Below are positions 1 through 12,879 of a stretch of 64,000 nucleotides of DNA, piece after piece. Every line of letters starts with the position of its first letter. The first letter of the stretch is position 1. The translations under genes were made by a program, and so were the position numbers. The stretch is taken from positions 496,001 to 560,000 of the forward strand of contig NW_002476326.1 in the NCBI RefSeq assembly GCF_000189635.1, given 5' to 3'. The DNA is from Tetrahymena thermophila SB210. Its lineage: Eukaryota > Ciliophora > Oligohymenophorea > Hymenostomatida > Tetrahymenidae. The notes under the pieces were generated by a model. The model was not told the origin of the DNA and searched no databases. It was given only the letters and a program-made list of their open reading frames with translations.

Positions 1-183
1 TAAAAAGTGAAGTTTATATTATGATCATGTTTTATTTATAGTCATAAAATTATATCATGTAATTAATTCGAAATTTTGCTCAATACTTTATTCTACAAAA
101 CTATATAAAAAGTTATAGCGAATTAATAAGTAAATCAATTTTTAACTAATAATTAAGTAATAAAAGTAAATCAATCTATTTAA

Positions 184-657
184 ATGGAAATAAAAAGAAT
201 TTGTATCGGATCAGATCATGCCGGTTTTGGTCTAAAATCAGAATTGATCAAATACATTAAGAATGACCTAAAGTTGGAAATTGAAGATTGTGGCTCTGAA
301 AACGCTAATAGATGCGATTATCCTGATTTTTCTGTCAAGGTCTGCTAAAAAGTTTTAGAAAATACTTAAGAAAATTTAGGTATCGTAGTATGTGGAAGTG
401 GTGTTGGTATTTCATTAGGATGTAATAAAGTCAAGGGTATTAGATGCGGTCTATCTCATGATTACTACACTGCTAAATATTCTAAGGAAGTATTAAATTG
501 TAATATTATGTCAATGGGAGAGCGCATCATAGGATTAGACGTAGCAAAATAGATGGTTGACGTTTTTATTAAAACATAATACAAGCCCACTGAAGAATCT
601 AATACCTTCATATAAGAATTGAAAAAAATAGAAGAAGCTAATCTCAACTTACATTGA
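184..657 (+). CDS. rpiB: Ribose-5-phosphate isomerase B / LacAB-family sugar-phosphate isomerase
   Basis: Single exon of 157 residues, near the family's usual 145-160. The start is the first ATG (184) and the stop is TGA (655-657); three in-frame TAA/TAG codons must be Gln. The N-terminus shows the family SDHAGF motif, followed by the TDYPD-like segment CDYPDF and the VVCGSGVGIS loop, whose Cys aligns with the catalytic base of E. coli-type RpiB. The C-terminal MGERIIG segment is also typical. The family interconverts ribulose-5-phosphate and ribose-5-phosphate in the cytosolic pentose phosphate pathway. One oddity: the position before the MGERIIG segment that normally reads HND(x)N reads VLNCN, so the ring-opening His appears to be Val. 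A related aldose/ketose phosphate specificity is therefore possible. RpiB is mainly bacterial and protist, so ancient lateral origin is plausible. Confidence 0.93.
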
Positions 658-1689
658 ATTAGAAATTTTAAATAGAAATATAACAATAATTTATATCTTT
701 AATCTAATCTAATTTATAGTTTTTGATAAAATTGTTTAAGAACAAAATATTGATAAATGTTATACCTATCAAAAATTTATATCTTTGGTAATCTATCTAT
801 AAGATTAGCTTATTGTTTATTTTATTTTCAGGTTTATTAATTAATTAATATCATAGATTAATTTCTAAAAATCTACTACACAAAATTCTTTGAAAGTGAA
901 TTAGAAATGTTATTTTTTGCTTAAAAATATCATTTTAGCATTATTTAAATATTGAAAAAATACTATTAAATACCTTTATTAGTGATAAATTACAAACATT
1001 TCAAATAATTTTCTTTCTCATATTCTCTTATTTATGAAAAGATAAATCATTCGTTAACAAATTACAATCATTTATTCTAAGTTAATAATTTAAGAAATTA
1101 AAAAAAAATATTAATACGAAAAATCAACTTACATTTTACTCATATTTATCAAAAGTATTTATAAAATTTTTTTAACAAAACTGCAAAAATTTGGAAAAAG
1201 TATAAAATTAACATAATAAGTTTTTATATGTTATTGATTTATGGTTCTCTTAAAAGAGTAATTAAAAATCTGTATATTTTAAACCCAATTAATTCTCATC
1301 TATTGCATTTTTATTTAGGTATTTTTTAACTTAAAATTGAGTTAAAAAAATTAAAACAAAAATCATTCTGATAAAGGAAAATGTATTAATTTTAAAGGGG
1401 AATATCGATGTAAAATACGTTTAAATTTAAATTAAAACGAGTATTTATTTGTTTTATAAATATATTTTTAAACTAGTAATTTGAAATTTTTAAAAATGAT
1501 TCAATAAAATTGTTGTTTTTTATTTATTTATTTGTTTATTTAAATTTGAAGAATGAATAGAAATTAAGTAAATATCTTTATTTAAGCAAAATAAAATATA
1601 ACTAACTTAAACTATATTAATTAATTATAAACAAACCAATAAATTTATTTAAACTTTTTATTAAGAAATCCAGCTTTCCATTAAACTTC
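658..1689. other. Intergenic, AT-rich
   Basis: About 1 kb of A/T-dominated sequence between two convergent genes. I see no splice-bounded coding segment, RNA gene or strong repeat. It should hold both 3' UTRs. Confidence 0.5.
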
Positions 1690-2361
1690 TCAAAGTTCTT
1701 CCTATTCTTTCTTCTTTTTGTTTTTATTTTTTTTATTTTTTGAGTGACTAACTGGCTTTATTTAAACAAAATCGCTTTCTGTTGGCAATCTTCCACCTAA
1801 ATTATATTTTTAACCAATATCAATTACTTGTTTTTTCTTGATTAAATCTTTTTACCTGGACAAGGGCAACCAGCAATAGTCTTTCTCTTTGCAAAGATAC
1901 ATTAGCCACCTCCTTCACATTCACATTAACCGAAACTCTTATCAATTTCAATTTTCTTTTCGCTGCATTTTACGATTTCAGCTGTAATAATTGAATCATA
2001 ATCTGTATCCTCAGGAGGTCTAACAGGGCAAGGACAGCCCATAACAGGTCTTCTACCTGTAGTCCAAACACAGCTTGAATCATCATGACACTTACATTAA
2101 GAAATGATGTCTTTTATTTCTATCTTATGATCCATAGAACAGCCAAATGCTTTAGCCATACTAATTTAGGTTTCTAATATTTAAATAAGAAAATAGATTA
2201 GACATGAAAAAATTAAAAACAATAGCTTATTTATGAAATGTTAAAGTATTTCGTTAAAAATAAATCTATATTTAGATCTATTAAATCTTACCTGCCCTTA
2301 AAGAAGAGATTCCTATAATAAATACTACTCCAATAAAGAGTAATTTAGTTTTTGCGTTCAT
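1690..2361 (-). CDS. Secreted protein with two tandem Cys-rich repeats
   Basis: Three exons on the minus strand: 2361-2292, 2173-1856 and 1826-1690, giving 174 residues. Exon 1 encodes a signal peptide (MNAKTKLLFIG followed by a hydrophobic core ending SLRA). Two repeats follow, each with Cys, an IEI(K/D) segment, a QC(K/E)C motif, a Cys before a basic stretch, and a closing GCPCP. The tail is Lys-rich (NKKNKNKKKKEQEEL), then TGA. The first intron (118 nt) is clear and phase-consistent. The second is inferred: the GCPCP frame runs on without a sensible end, whereas removing 29 nt (GTAAAA...CAAG) joins it to a convincing frame. A one-base frameshift there is the alternative. I do not recognise the family; the repeat suggests a disulfide-stabilised extracellular domain. 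An exported or granule role is inference only. Confidence 0.75.
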
Positions 2362-4405
2362 TTTTTTAAACACTGATTTATAGCTTAAAACTTCTTAATT
2401 TTTAAAAATAAAGATTTAAAAGTTTTGGCAGAATTTAAAAAGAATTTATAAACCTCTAAATCTTCTATCAATAGAACATTTGAATTATTATTAACTTTTT
2501 TTATTTCGGTTGATTTATCGTCATCATACCATATCACATTAATTAACATTAATTTAAAACGTGTTCAATAAACACTTGTCTATTTGTTTTAAGTTATTTC
2601 TAAGATGAAATGCTAATTAATTCTACTAGAGATTTCATTTTATTTTAAATTTATTTCAAATTCAAACTTAGAAACTAAAATAAAAATTTAATTTCATGAG
2701 CAAGACATACAATTTTCTGAAAATTTATTGTAAATCAATTTTTAAAAAAAATTATTTATTTTTAAATAGAGCTGTTCCTGCATTTGAAATATCACGAATC
2801 ATTAATGATATCATGATTTGTGATATTTCAAATAATTTTTATATTACTAATGAATTTTTTTTCTTTCTAAACCTTAGTTATTTTCTTAATATTTGATTTT
2901 AAAAATGTTTACAAAAATTAATCAAAATACATTATTAATTCCTAATTATATGTATAAAAAATTTAAAATTTGACAAAATTGGCATAAATACGGTATCTAT
3001 TTTATTTATTGGTAGTCGTTAAAAAAACTTATTTTAATCAAATAAATAAATATTTATTTAAATTATTGATTGATTTTTAAGATTAAACATTCAATAAATC
3101 GATAACGTATTATCCTTGTTTGAATTTAAGAGTTAGTTTTGTGTATTTTTTTAATTTAAAAAAATAAGAAATGAAATAATTGAAATTTTTTAGTTTATTT
3201 TTAAAATAAATTTTATTAGAAAAATAATATTCATTTTTTGTAATATGAAACAAAAAGTTATTTTTAAGTTCTTTTCTTCTTTTTTAAAATAAAATTGATC
3301 TATAATTTAATATTAGCTACAAAATTTAAAAACGTTTTTAATATAAAATTTTAGTATTGATGAAATTATTAGAAGAAATAAAATATAGGTTCTATAAAAC
3401 TAATTAATCATTTTGGCAGTATAGGCTATGCATGAATATAGTTCTAATAGCTTTGATAGCATTTTTATATATTTATAATAAAAATATGTTTTTAAATTTT
3501 AGAAAAATTAGTCTCTTAATCTTCTTTATTTTTGAAATTTCATAAGTTTTATGAAATTTAATTTCTTTAAATCTCAAAAAAAATAGAAAAATAAAATTAA
3601 ATATTAATGCGCTTAATAATATAATGAGAGAAATTAATTACCAAACACATGAAATTTCTATAACCACCTTATAAACTGTATTCTTTGTTTGTTTTGAAAT
3701 GCCTTTTAAAGCAACTATTGTAGTTGCATTCATTTCACAATCATTATTGTTAATTTATATTTATAAAGATGAATTCTAAATAAAACTCATAATAATTTAT
3801 ATTTATTAAAAATAATTTTATATTTTGCTTAATTTATTTAATTTGGCTAGGGATTTGAAAATATTTAAAAATTAATGTGTACTTAATGTCAGAAATTTGC
3901 TAATAGAAGAATTGGCTTTTCTAAAAGAATATTTAAGATTGATTTAAAAATCAATTCGTGTTAAGGGAAAAACTAATGATATGAGTGGCTGGCTATAAGT
4001 GAGGTATTATCTTAATTTATAAATTGTTTCTTAATAAAAGGAATTAAATAGATAGATATATGATAAAATTTGTTAAAATTTGAAAATATAATTCAAGGAT
4101 TAGATTAAAAATAAATTTTAGTAATATCTTTATTTATTTTAGCGCGAATTATAATGCGATAATTAGAGTCAGTGTTTTGCTTGGTTATTTGTTTTAGTGG
4201 GTGATTTTAACTTATTAACAAAAATAACGAGCAAATTACAGCGATATAAATAAATAGTATACAAAAGATTTATAAAACAAACACACTTGACAAAAAAAAA
4301 CAATAAAGATTTACAAAACAATTCTGCTCATAGTAGATACATAGACAGACAGATAAATATATATTATTGCTCTCTTATAGATTTAGATAACTTAAATTTC
4401 AAAAG
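2362..4405. other. Intergenic, AT-rich, with one hairpin
   Basis: Two kilobases between divergently transcribed genes, expected to hold both promoters. Apart from the inverted repeat at 2782-2833 I see no gene. The short frame at 2696-2896 only spans that hairpin. Confidence 0.5.
2782..2833. repeat. Long inverted repeat (21-bp stem, 10-nt loop)
   Basis: The left arm (2782-2802, core TTTGAAATATCAC) and right arm (2813-2833, core GTGATATTTCAAA) are complementary over 21 bp with a single mismatch that would be G:U in RNA. The loop is 10 nt. This is the strongest perfect-type hairpin I saw in an intergenic region. It could be a small-RNA precursor, a regulatory palindrome or a relic of a mobile-element end. 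Confidence 0.7.
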
Positions 4406-5642
4406 ATGGAACTCTAACAACAAAAAAGTGCTTTGTTTGCATAATTCAATAATCATATTAATGACAAAGGAAATTTGATAGAATAGCTCAAAGAGTTATC
4501 TTAAAAGGAAGGATATGGCTTGAATTCCATCTCTGATAATTTGTATTCTATTGAATTCGAGTGTAAGTCTCCTGAAGCTGCTATCGAATCCCTCAAAGCT
4601 GTCAATGGAATTACTGTCTCTATCCCTCACAAGACTATCTCCCTCTCCACAAGTAAAATCACTTAAAACTACCTCTAAAGAAAGCTCAAGGTGCCTATTG
4701 ATTCTTTAGAGCTAGCTAATGGTTAAGCTCATATTACTTTTGAGACAATTGAAGATAAGTAGGAAGCTTTGAAAAAAATATTTGCTGATAGAAAATTAAA
4801 GAAATTAGTGATTTTAGATTCATTAACTACTCATATATAAAATGACTTGTCTACTGATAATTCAAGCTTTTCTGTAAACTTTATTTATACACAATAATAT
4901 TATCTTTTTATCCATAAATTCTTATTACACCTCAATTTACTGATATATACCTATTTATTAAGCTACAAATTGAAAACCCTTTACAAAGAAAATTATTTTA
5001 ATACAATAATTTAAATTTTATTTACAAAAAGCCTTTGATAAATTTATATTAGCATATTTTTATTAATTGTATGCTATTCTTTTATTAACTCTTATTTAAT
5101 TAAATAGAGCAGAAGTTCTATTGAGTGCTCTCCATTAAAAGTTGATCAACCAATAAATGGCAAGAGAAGAGGTCATTTACTCATTGAAAACGTTCACGAT
5201 GAAGTTATCTAGCAATACAATGTCTAATAAAACTCTGATGAGGAATAAGGAAAAGAAGAAGAACTGTCTTTATCTCTTGAGAATGAGAACATATAGGTTG
5301 AAGATAAGAAAGAAGAGAAGTAATTAGATGAATCAGAAAATTAAGATTCTGCTTTAGAGCCTTAGATTCAAAAGAAGCGCAAGCTCGAATAAGGTAAATA
5401 TGAATTTATTATAATTAATTAATTTAATATCAAAATTAATTACTCAGTTTGATTTTTGATTGATGATTTTTTATAGATGTATAAGTTACAGTCTTTCCTT
5501 TTAATCAAATATCCAATCTTAAAATTAAATTTCTTTTTTTTAATTAGGATTTTACTATTTGGAATAAGGTTTTGAATATGTTTTACTAATTACTTTAATG
5601 ACCATACTTGCTTTGAAATTATTCAAAGGCATCTCTTACTGA
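4406..5642 (+). CDS. Predicted tail-anchored protein of unknown function
   Basis: Three exons, 4406-4873, 5108-5393 and 5548-5642, give 282 residues. Splice phases agree (0, then 1). The start ATG at 4406 (MELQQQKSALF) is the first in the open frame. Residues 1-150 look globular, with alternating strand/helix segments; the middle (about 160-245) is very acidic and Gln/Glu-rich and contains a basic QKKRKLEQ cluster. The last exon encodes one hydrophobic segment of about 20 residues (centred on VLLITLMTILAL) followed only by KLFKGISY and TGA, the layout of a tail-anchored membrane protein with its N-terminus in the cytosol. Last-exon use depends on an inferred intron (5394-5547); read-through would give a different tail. 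No family is recognised. Confidence 0.8.
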
Positions 5643-8600
5643 ACTTACTGAAGATATATTATCTAAAATACAAACAATTTATTTTTGATTTGCACTATAA
5701 TAAAATGCATTTAATTTAGTAGTTTGCTAGCTAAAGCAAAAATGTAACAAAATACTTTTATAAACTAAAAACTGCAATAATTAATAGAAAGAATAAAAAG
5801 AAAGAGTGAGGTTTAACAAAAATAAATTTACTCTTTAAAATTATAGAACAATAAAACTATAGACATCAATAAAACAATCAATCAATCAATTAAAATATAT
5901 TATAATAAATATAATACAAGCTATAAATTTTGTTATTTTGTCATATATTAATTTATATTATTATATTAAAATTCATTCTTAAAACTATTCTCTATTAACA
6001 ACTACTTTAATTACTTGTGAATGACATAAAAATATTATTTGTTTTATAACAATTAAATACCAAACTATATTTACTAACTTAGATAATAAAATGGATTTAA
6101 TAAAATTTGTTTATTGTATTATTTTTAAAAGCTAAATATATTAAAGTACTACTATTCAAATAAGTAAAAACCTTCATTAATGCTTAAGATAAATAATGTA
6201 TTAAAAATACACAAAATATTCAATATTTTAAATTGTACCCTAAAAAAGGAGTAAGATAGATTCAAAATAACTGAGTATTCTGAATTACTGTCAAAAAAAT
6301 AATCTTCCTTAAATCTTTTGGTTTAAATAAAACCTTTAAAAATGTTTTAACTTTTTAAGAATTGAATGTTTCTGGTTTTTTATAAAATAGCAAAGTTATA
6401 AATTAGTAAAATTGTTTTTTAATAAACAAATATATATATAATTTATTTGAAAATTTTCATTATTTTTTTAGTTTAATCTTTACTAAAATTTTTATCTCTT
6501 AAATTTATTTAAATTAAAATTTCTAAAATCTCCTAGATAATAAAATTGTGAAACTTAAATCTTATTTTATTAATATTTAATCTATTAACTTATTGATAAA
6601 GATAAATAAATGATAAATATTTTAATAAAAAATATTGATTGATTAATAGAAATAATATTGTTGAACATATTTTAAATTATTTATATGCAAAAACCTATTT
6701 AGAAAATGTAATAAAGTTAAATTTGAGTCTAACAAAAATATTTTACTGAAAAATACAATTTATTTTTATCTAGTAAAATATTTGAATTGCATCTACATAT
6801 TTTATTAGCAAAAAATAATTTTAATTGATTTTGTTTAAATTAATTTGTTAATTTAATAAAGTTAAATTAATTTAAATTTTTTCAGTTTTTATTTATTAAA
6901 TAATATAATAATTTTTAATTAAAGGTAGTATTATTCAAGGTGATTACCATATTCACACTGGTAATTTTTTAATCTTATTTGATCTAAATCTACCACAGCC
7001 TGTCTGAGAAACTCTATTATTTCTATTGTTCTTTAACCTTGTATTAATATTATATATATCCCTAGTTAATACTTAAAAGAAAATTGATTAAATACATAAA
7101 AAAAAATAAAATGAATATTTTTATATAATTTGAGGAGTAATGAATTATGAAGACTTTTAAAATGATAAATTATTACTGTAGTATTATATGCAATTGCATA
7201 TGATAATTTTGATGGTGCAATAAAGCTCTATACTGAACAATTTATAAAAGAAGTTCATCCTAAATTGGTGTTATTTTTTTTAGATACTATCATATTAATT
7301 CCATGTTCAAGAATAAGAAAACACTCTAATTAAATGATCCCATAAGAGAAGAAGCATTAATGAATTAATTAAATGAAATCTTAAAGAAAAGTAGCTGCAA
7401 CTCGTAGTGTCATAAGAATCCATTCATTATATATTAAAGATGGAAATTATATTTCCAAAAAAACTAAAATTAGTAAAGGTAATTACGGATTTAGAAGAAA
7501 ATAAATTAGGGATTTGCTAAATATTATTAGATATATTGTAAATGTTACAAAATATTATTCAAAATATAGTATTTAGTGAAGAAACTTTATTAGGCTTATA
7601 AAGAAATGTAAACCTTCATCATTACTATTATTTATTATTCTAAAGAAAATCTTTATAAAACCATATTTTAATTAATGAAATCACGTGTTCAAATTTTTGG
7701 GCAATGTTACCTTATAAAGACTGTTGAGTAAGGTAAGTTTATAGCCAAAATACAGTAGATTCAGAGATATAATATTGTGATATATTAAATAATTTTTGTG
7801 TTATTTATTCCTTACTTAACAAAAAAGGGTATTAAAAATTGTTTTTTCTAAATAATATAATCACCTCATTATTTAAACTACCCAAAAAATATCCTAAATT
7901 CTAAATTAAAATATAGATGTATTGGGAGGGGATGACATACTAAGTAGCCTCCTATAAACCCAGAATTATCAATAAATATTGTTGGTTATGGGGATATTTT
8001 CTATAGTTGCTTTATGAAAATCCAAAATATAAATTTAAATTAATTAATAAAAAAATTAATAATACTTTAGATATAATATTACAGGAATGATTCTCAATTC
8101 ATATGGAAACCTTTTTAAAAGACTCATAGCATGTATAGATTAAAATGGAAAATAACTATAATAACATATGTGAGTGGAATTTTAATATATAATTTGACAC
8201 CAAAATACTTTTAAAAATTTCCAGTGGGAAGATCATAATCATCATGTATTTTATGATTCTTAAATTAGTTTTAAAATAATAAATATAAAAAAAGATTTTT
8301 GATTTTTTAAATTATTTAATTTTTATTATTTATTTGAATTTATTAATTTATATTAAATCATTCATAATAGTTTAATTTTAAAAAGACTATATTATTTTAT
8401 GTAGTTAAATTACTTTTTAGCTTCTTATTTTAAATTTAAGGTTTATTTTAAGTTATTTTATTATTTTAATTTGAGGGTAATTTAATTTTAATTTTTTAAT
8501 TTGAAAAATTTATTCAATAAAATTCATAAAAAGATGAAATTAAGATTAATTTTCTTTTAAATTTTTGATGTGATTTACTTTAAGAGAGAGAGAGAAATAA

Positions 8601-11600
8601 ATTTGATAATTGATAAATGAGATGGTTATTTGATATATAGTTTTGATGAAAATTTAAATATTTTAAAGATTAAAATAGCTTTTGGTTTATTATCTCATTT
8701 AAAATAATTCATTTATTCTTAACTAAATAATAAATGTATAAAAGAAAGTTAAATAAATCCATATTTTTTTTATTATATTTAAATGGCTAAGAATGTTTTT
8801 TTATAGAAATGTACTTTTGATGAAATTATATGAAAAAAACAGTAAAAATATGTAATATTTAGATAATTAAAATATCTGATGGCATTTATTTAAATTTATA
8901 AAAATACGCATCAATTAATTAACTATTTCATTTTGATTCATTCAATAATTTACTTTATAAATAATTATTAATTTTTTACAATTTTTTATTGTCTTTTATA
9001 TTTTTATAATATAGAATTTATATTGCTAATTTATTATTATATACAGAATTGTTTAATGTTTCTTCTATTAAGCTACTTAAATAGTTTTGAAATATTTATA
9101 TTATGATTTTTTATTATAAAATCATTAAAAATACTATACTTTATTTGAAAAGTACAGCCAAATATGTCAATTACTCTAAATTTTATTAAGTATACAGACT
9201 TAAAATAGTAACAATTGTTGAATTTTAATGCAAGTTTTAATGAAGAAAGCTTCTCTGAAAACTATAAATATCCTTTTTCAAAAAATATACCTTATTTTTT
9301 AGAATTATGAAAATATTTTTGAGAAATAATTTGTGTGTTAGTTTGAATAAATTTAACAAATATTTGAGATATAAATTTAAATCAGTAAATCAAATATTAA
9401 AGTGTTATATTTATTTTTCATATATTAATTTATGTGTACTTTTTACTTAATCTAAAAAATGGAAATAAAATGAATAAAATATAAGCAACATAGAGAAGAT
9501 AAACAATGAATTCATGCTTAGTTGAATTGCGGAGGATGTTTATTTAACTAAATTTATTTGATTTTTTTTAACTAGTTACTAAAATCGTTATAGAAAAGAG
9601 AAATACTATATTTTATAGCTTTAAACATTTTAACAGTTATTATTACCACTATTTAAAGAAAAAATGTATTAGTATAATATACCTTATTCTTTAATTATTT
9701 TCCAGAGTCAACTTTCTTTTGATTAACAAAAACCACAAACTAACTTTTACAAGAAATAATTGAGATATGCTCACAATAAAATACCTATTGAATTAAATTT
9801 TCTGACAGTTTTTATATCAAAAATAAAGGTATAAATACATATTTTTTATTTTATACCTATCTGACGCTGTATTTTTGCAAAGAATCTAAAATGTATAATT
9901 TGTTTTCAGTAAGAGGAGTATGTAATATAAAAAATAAGAATGCTAAAATAATCAAGAAATTAAATTTTTTATTTATTTTGCCTTCTATTTAGGTAAGATT
10001 AAAAAGTTATATTATATGACTTAGAGTTAAAAAAAATACGAATTGCTTTCTTTTAAATTTTATAAGATGATTTATAAAAAATATTGCAAAATAAAGAAAA
10101 TATGTCCAATTATCTTAGATTTATTGATCAGTTTGGCAGCTGATGAAAATCATAATTTAATTTTAGATTATGGTTACAGAATATTTTCTAAGAGGAATTT
10201 AAAAATAAAATGAGTTAGAGAATCATCACATTTGAGCTGTTAATTTGTTTTATTCCAGTTAAGTGCAGAATATATGGATTTATTTGACTTTTAATTTTAA
10301 ATGAAGTAATCAATAAATTTAAAAGAATAAATTAAATTTAAAGCTGAAAACTTTTTTGTCAGTTTTTATGATACTCTTTGTATTTACTGTTGCTACTTAA
10401 TTTATTTAAATTCTGTTGACTCTCAGATAACCTAAAATTGAAATTAATAGTTATTTCATAATTTTCAGCCTCATGCTGAAAAATGAAAAAACCATAAAAA
10501 AATACTTGAAAATAGCAAATCTTAATCAAGAATTTCTACTACATCTTATTAAATAAATGTATTTTTTATTGAATCTAAGATATACCAAAATGAGTGAATT
10601 AAGTTGTAAACAGTATGTAAAAAAGAACAAATTGCCTCAGCTTTTATATTTTAAGTTAAACGAAATTTGACAAATCAAATGAAATCCTCTTTATTGCTTT
10701 TTTCTATTTCTTTGTAATAGATAAGAACTCTTAATAACTGCGTTAATACTTAAATATATTTTATACTATACTAAATTTAAGCAAATATTTTTGTTCTATG
10801 CCTTCCACAAATATTTACAATTCCAAAAGTAAGATAGTTAATGAGATATTAAAAACAGATACAGCTCATTGCGGTATTGTCAAATATATTCTTAGGGCAT
10901 TAAAAATTATATTCAAATAAAAATAAGCTTCATAAAAAGAATTTAAAAGTTGGCTTTTAAATTTAATATTGCCTCGGAAAAAAATTGGCGATTTACACTT
11001 CGCTTCTATTATTAATTAAGGGTTCTGGACGCATAGTTTTAATATCAATAAAAGCGTAATATATTTTAAAACCATCCATATGATAGTTACAAAAAGTATT
11101 TGAATTGAAAAAAAATAAAGTCAAATGGAGTAACAAAGAAGCTAGAAATTACGATATTGTTAATTTTAAATTTTAGTTTGAAATTAATCACAATTTAAAT
11201 AATTATTTCAATCTTAAATTAATATAATTTACTATTATTTATTATTTCTTTGTTTTTAGTTTGAATTATATATATATTACACCCCTTAATTGTAAATTTG
11301 AGAGTACTCTTCTTATTTTTTCTATCTTATTTTATATGATTAAGATAGAATTTTCGAAGATGTTTCTCTGAAAAATTACAATAAAATTCTTTCTATTTCA
11401 TTCATTTTTGAAGATTTTTTTACAACCCTATCAAGTATTTTGAGGGATTGGTACGTTTTAGCATAAATAACTCAGAGGGCGTTTATGTATTGTATTTTGT
11501 TATATATGGAGAGGCTTTTGATTAAGAATACTTGTTGGATAAGATTGATTACGAATTATATTTCATTTTGATTTCGTTCTTAATAGTGAATATTACTTGA

Positions 11601-12879
11601 GGATTTACGCTAACTAAGTTCGAGAAAAGACCTGAAAATTGGTCAAGTAGTCTCAGCTTAATATTTTCAACTGGTTAATATTTTAGCATGAATATGAATT
11701 AAATCTTAATCTTTGAATTTAAAGAACTTAATAATTTTTTTGTTTATTTGCTTGCTTGTTATATAATTAATATACCTTAAAATAAAGGCTGGCCATCATT
11801 AAAGAATAAAGGGTGAAAGGATACTGATTATTTTTGTGAAGAAAAAAAAATATAGATTTGATGTTTCAAATTGTTAAGGGAAGTGAAAATTAGATTAATC
11901 AAAATTATTAAAATCTTGGGTAAAAATAATTTTGGCATTAATAAAATATGTTTAAATTAGTCGCTTGCTGAAGTAATATATATATTTGTGTCTATGTATG
12001 TATCCTGCAGTGCTTTTCACACTAAATTTAATTGTGAAATATCATCAATTTATCTTTTAAAAATTAAAATAACATACATTAAAATTTATGAAAAATAAAA
12101 AACTTATTAAAATATTAAATTTATTTATTTATAGCTGGTAAATGTTTTTCATTTTTCAGTTACAAAACCATTTAATTATTTCATAGAAAATGGTTAGATT
12201 TTATTCCTGCGTTATTTCTCTTGATTCTTAAAATTTAAACAAAAGTAAACTAAATCTAAAAAAACTGAAACTCCTAAAATATTTCGTAGCTAGTTTATAA
12301 ACTTAGTTCTACAAATTTTATTAAAACTTTTAGAAGAAGAAATAGTCTTCAAAAGACTCTAACTAACAAGAGTTAATGAAATACTAGAAGTATATTTTTT
12401 TTTCTAGTTCGATCTATCAAAAAATAAAATGCAATATGATTTCCAATTAAAGTAACTATATTATATCCATAATTAAAATAAAAATAGATAAATTTTTTAA
12501 TAAAATCTATTTTTAAATAATTGAGGAGCTTTTAAATATTATTAATTTGTTTCTAATTAAATAATGCCTTTAATATTACATAAACTCTATTGAGGTAAAG
12601 AATTAAAGTCTCTCAAATAACCTTAAGTTAATAAATATTTTCAGGTAAAATATAATCCTGCTAAAATTATGAAATAGGAAACTTCTCACCGAACTAACTA
12701 TAGCTGTGTTACCGTATGTATTCTTTTTCTCGAGTGTAATTTTGTAGAGATAAGTACAAATCTAGACAAAATAATAGATTTGTTGAAAAAATAAGATGTA
12801 ATAGAAGCAATTAGTTTTTATAACAATAGAACTTTTTTGTGATTAGTATTAAATTTAGAAATTTAGATTTGCAATATGA
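5643..12879. other. Gene-poor region with weak coding-like fragments
   Basis: Over 7 kb without a gene I can model. Three stretches read more like protein than their surroundings, but in broken frames. At 7160-8100 pieces in at least three frames alternate, one of about 115 codons ending at 7724. At 11412-11816, 62 and 71 codons share one frame split by a single TGA at 11598. At 12645-12842 there is an open frame after a splice-acceptor-like TTTTCAG. With only one stop codon and this base composition, frames of about 100 codons arise by chance, so I treat these as possible relics only. The rest is A/T-dominated without clear repeats. Confidence 0.4.

Noticed and set aside
2696..2896. 66-codon ORF on the plus strand
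   Set aside because: It is mostly the inverted repeat at 2782-2833 plus A/T-rich flanks; no splice context or family resemblance.
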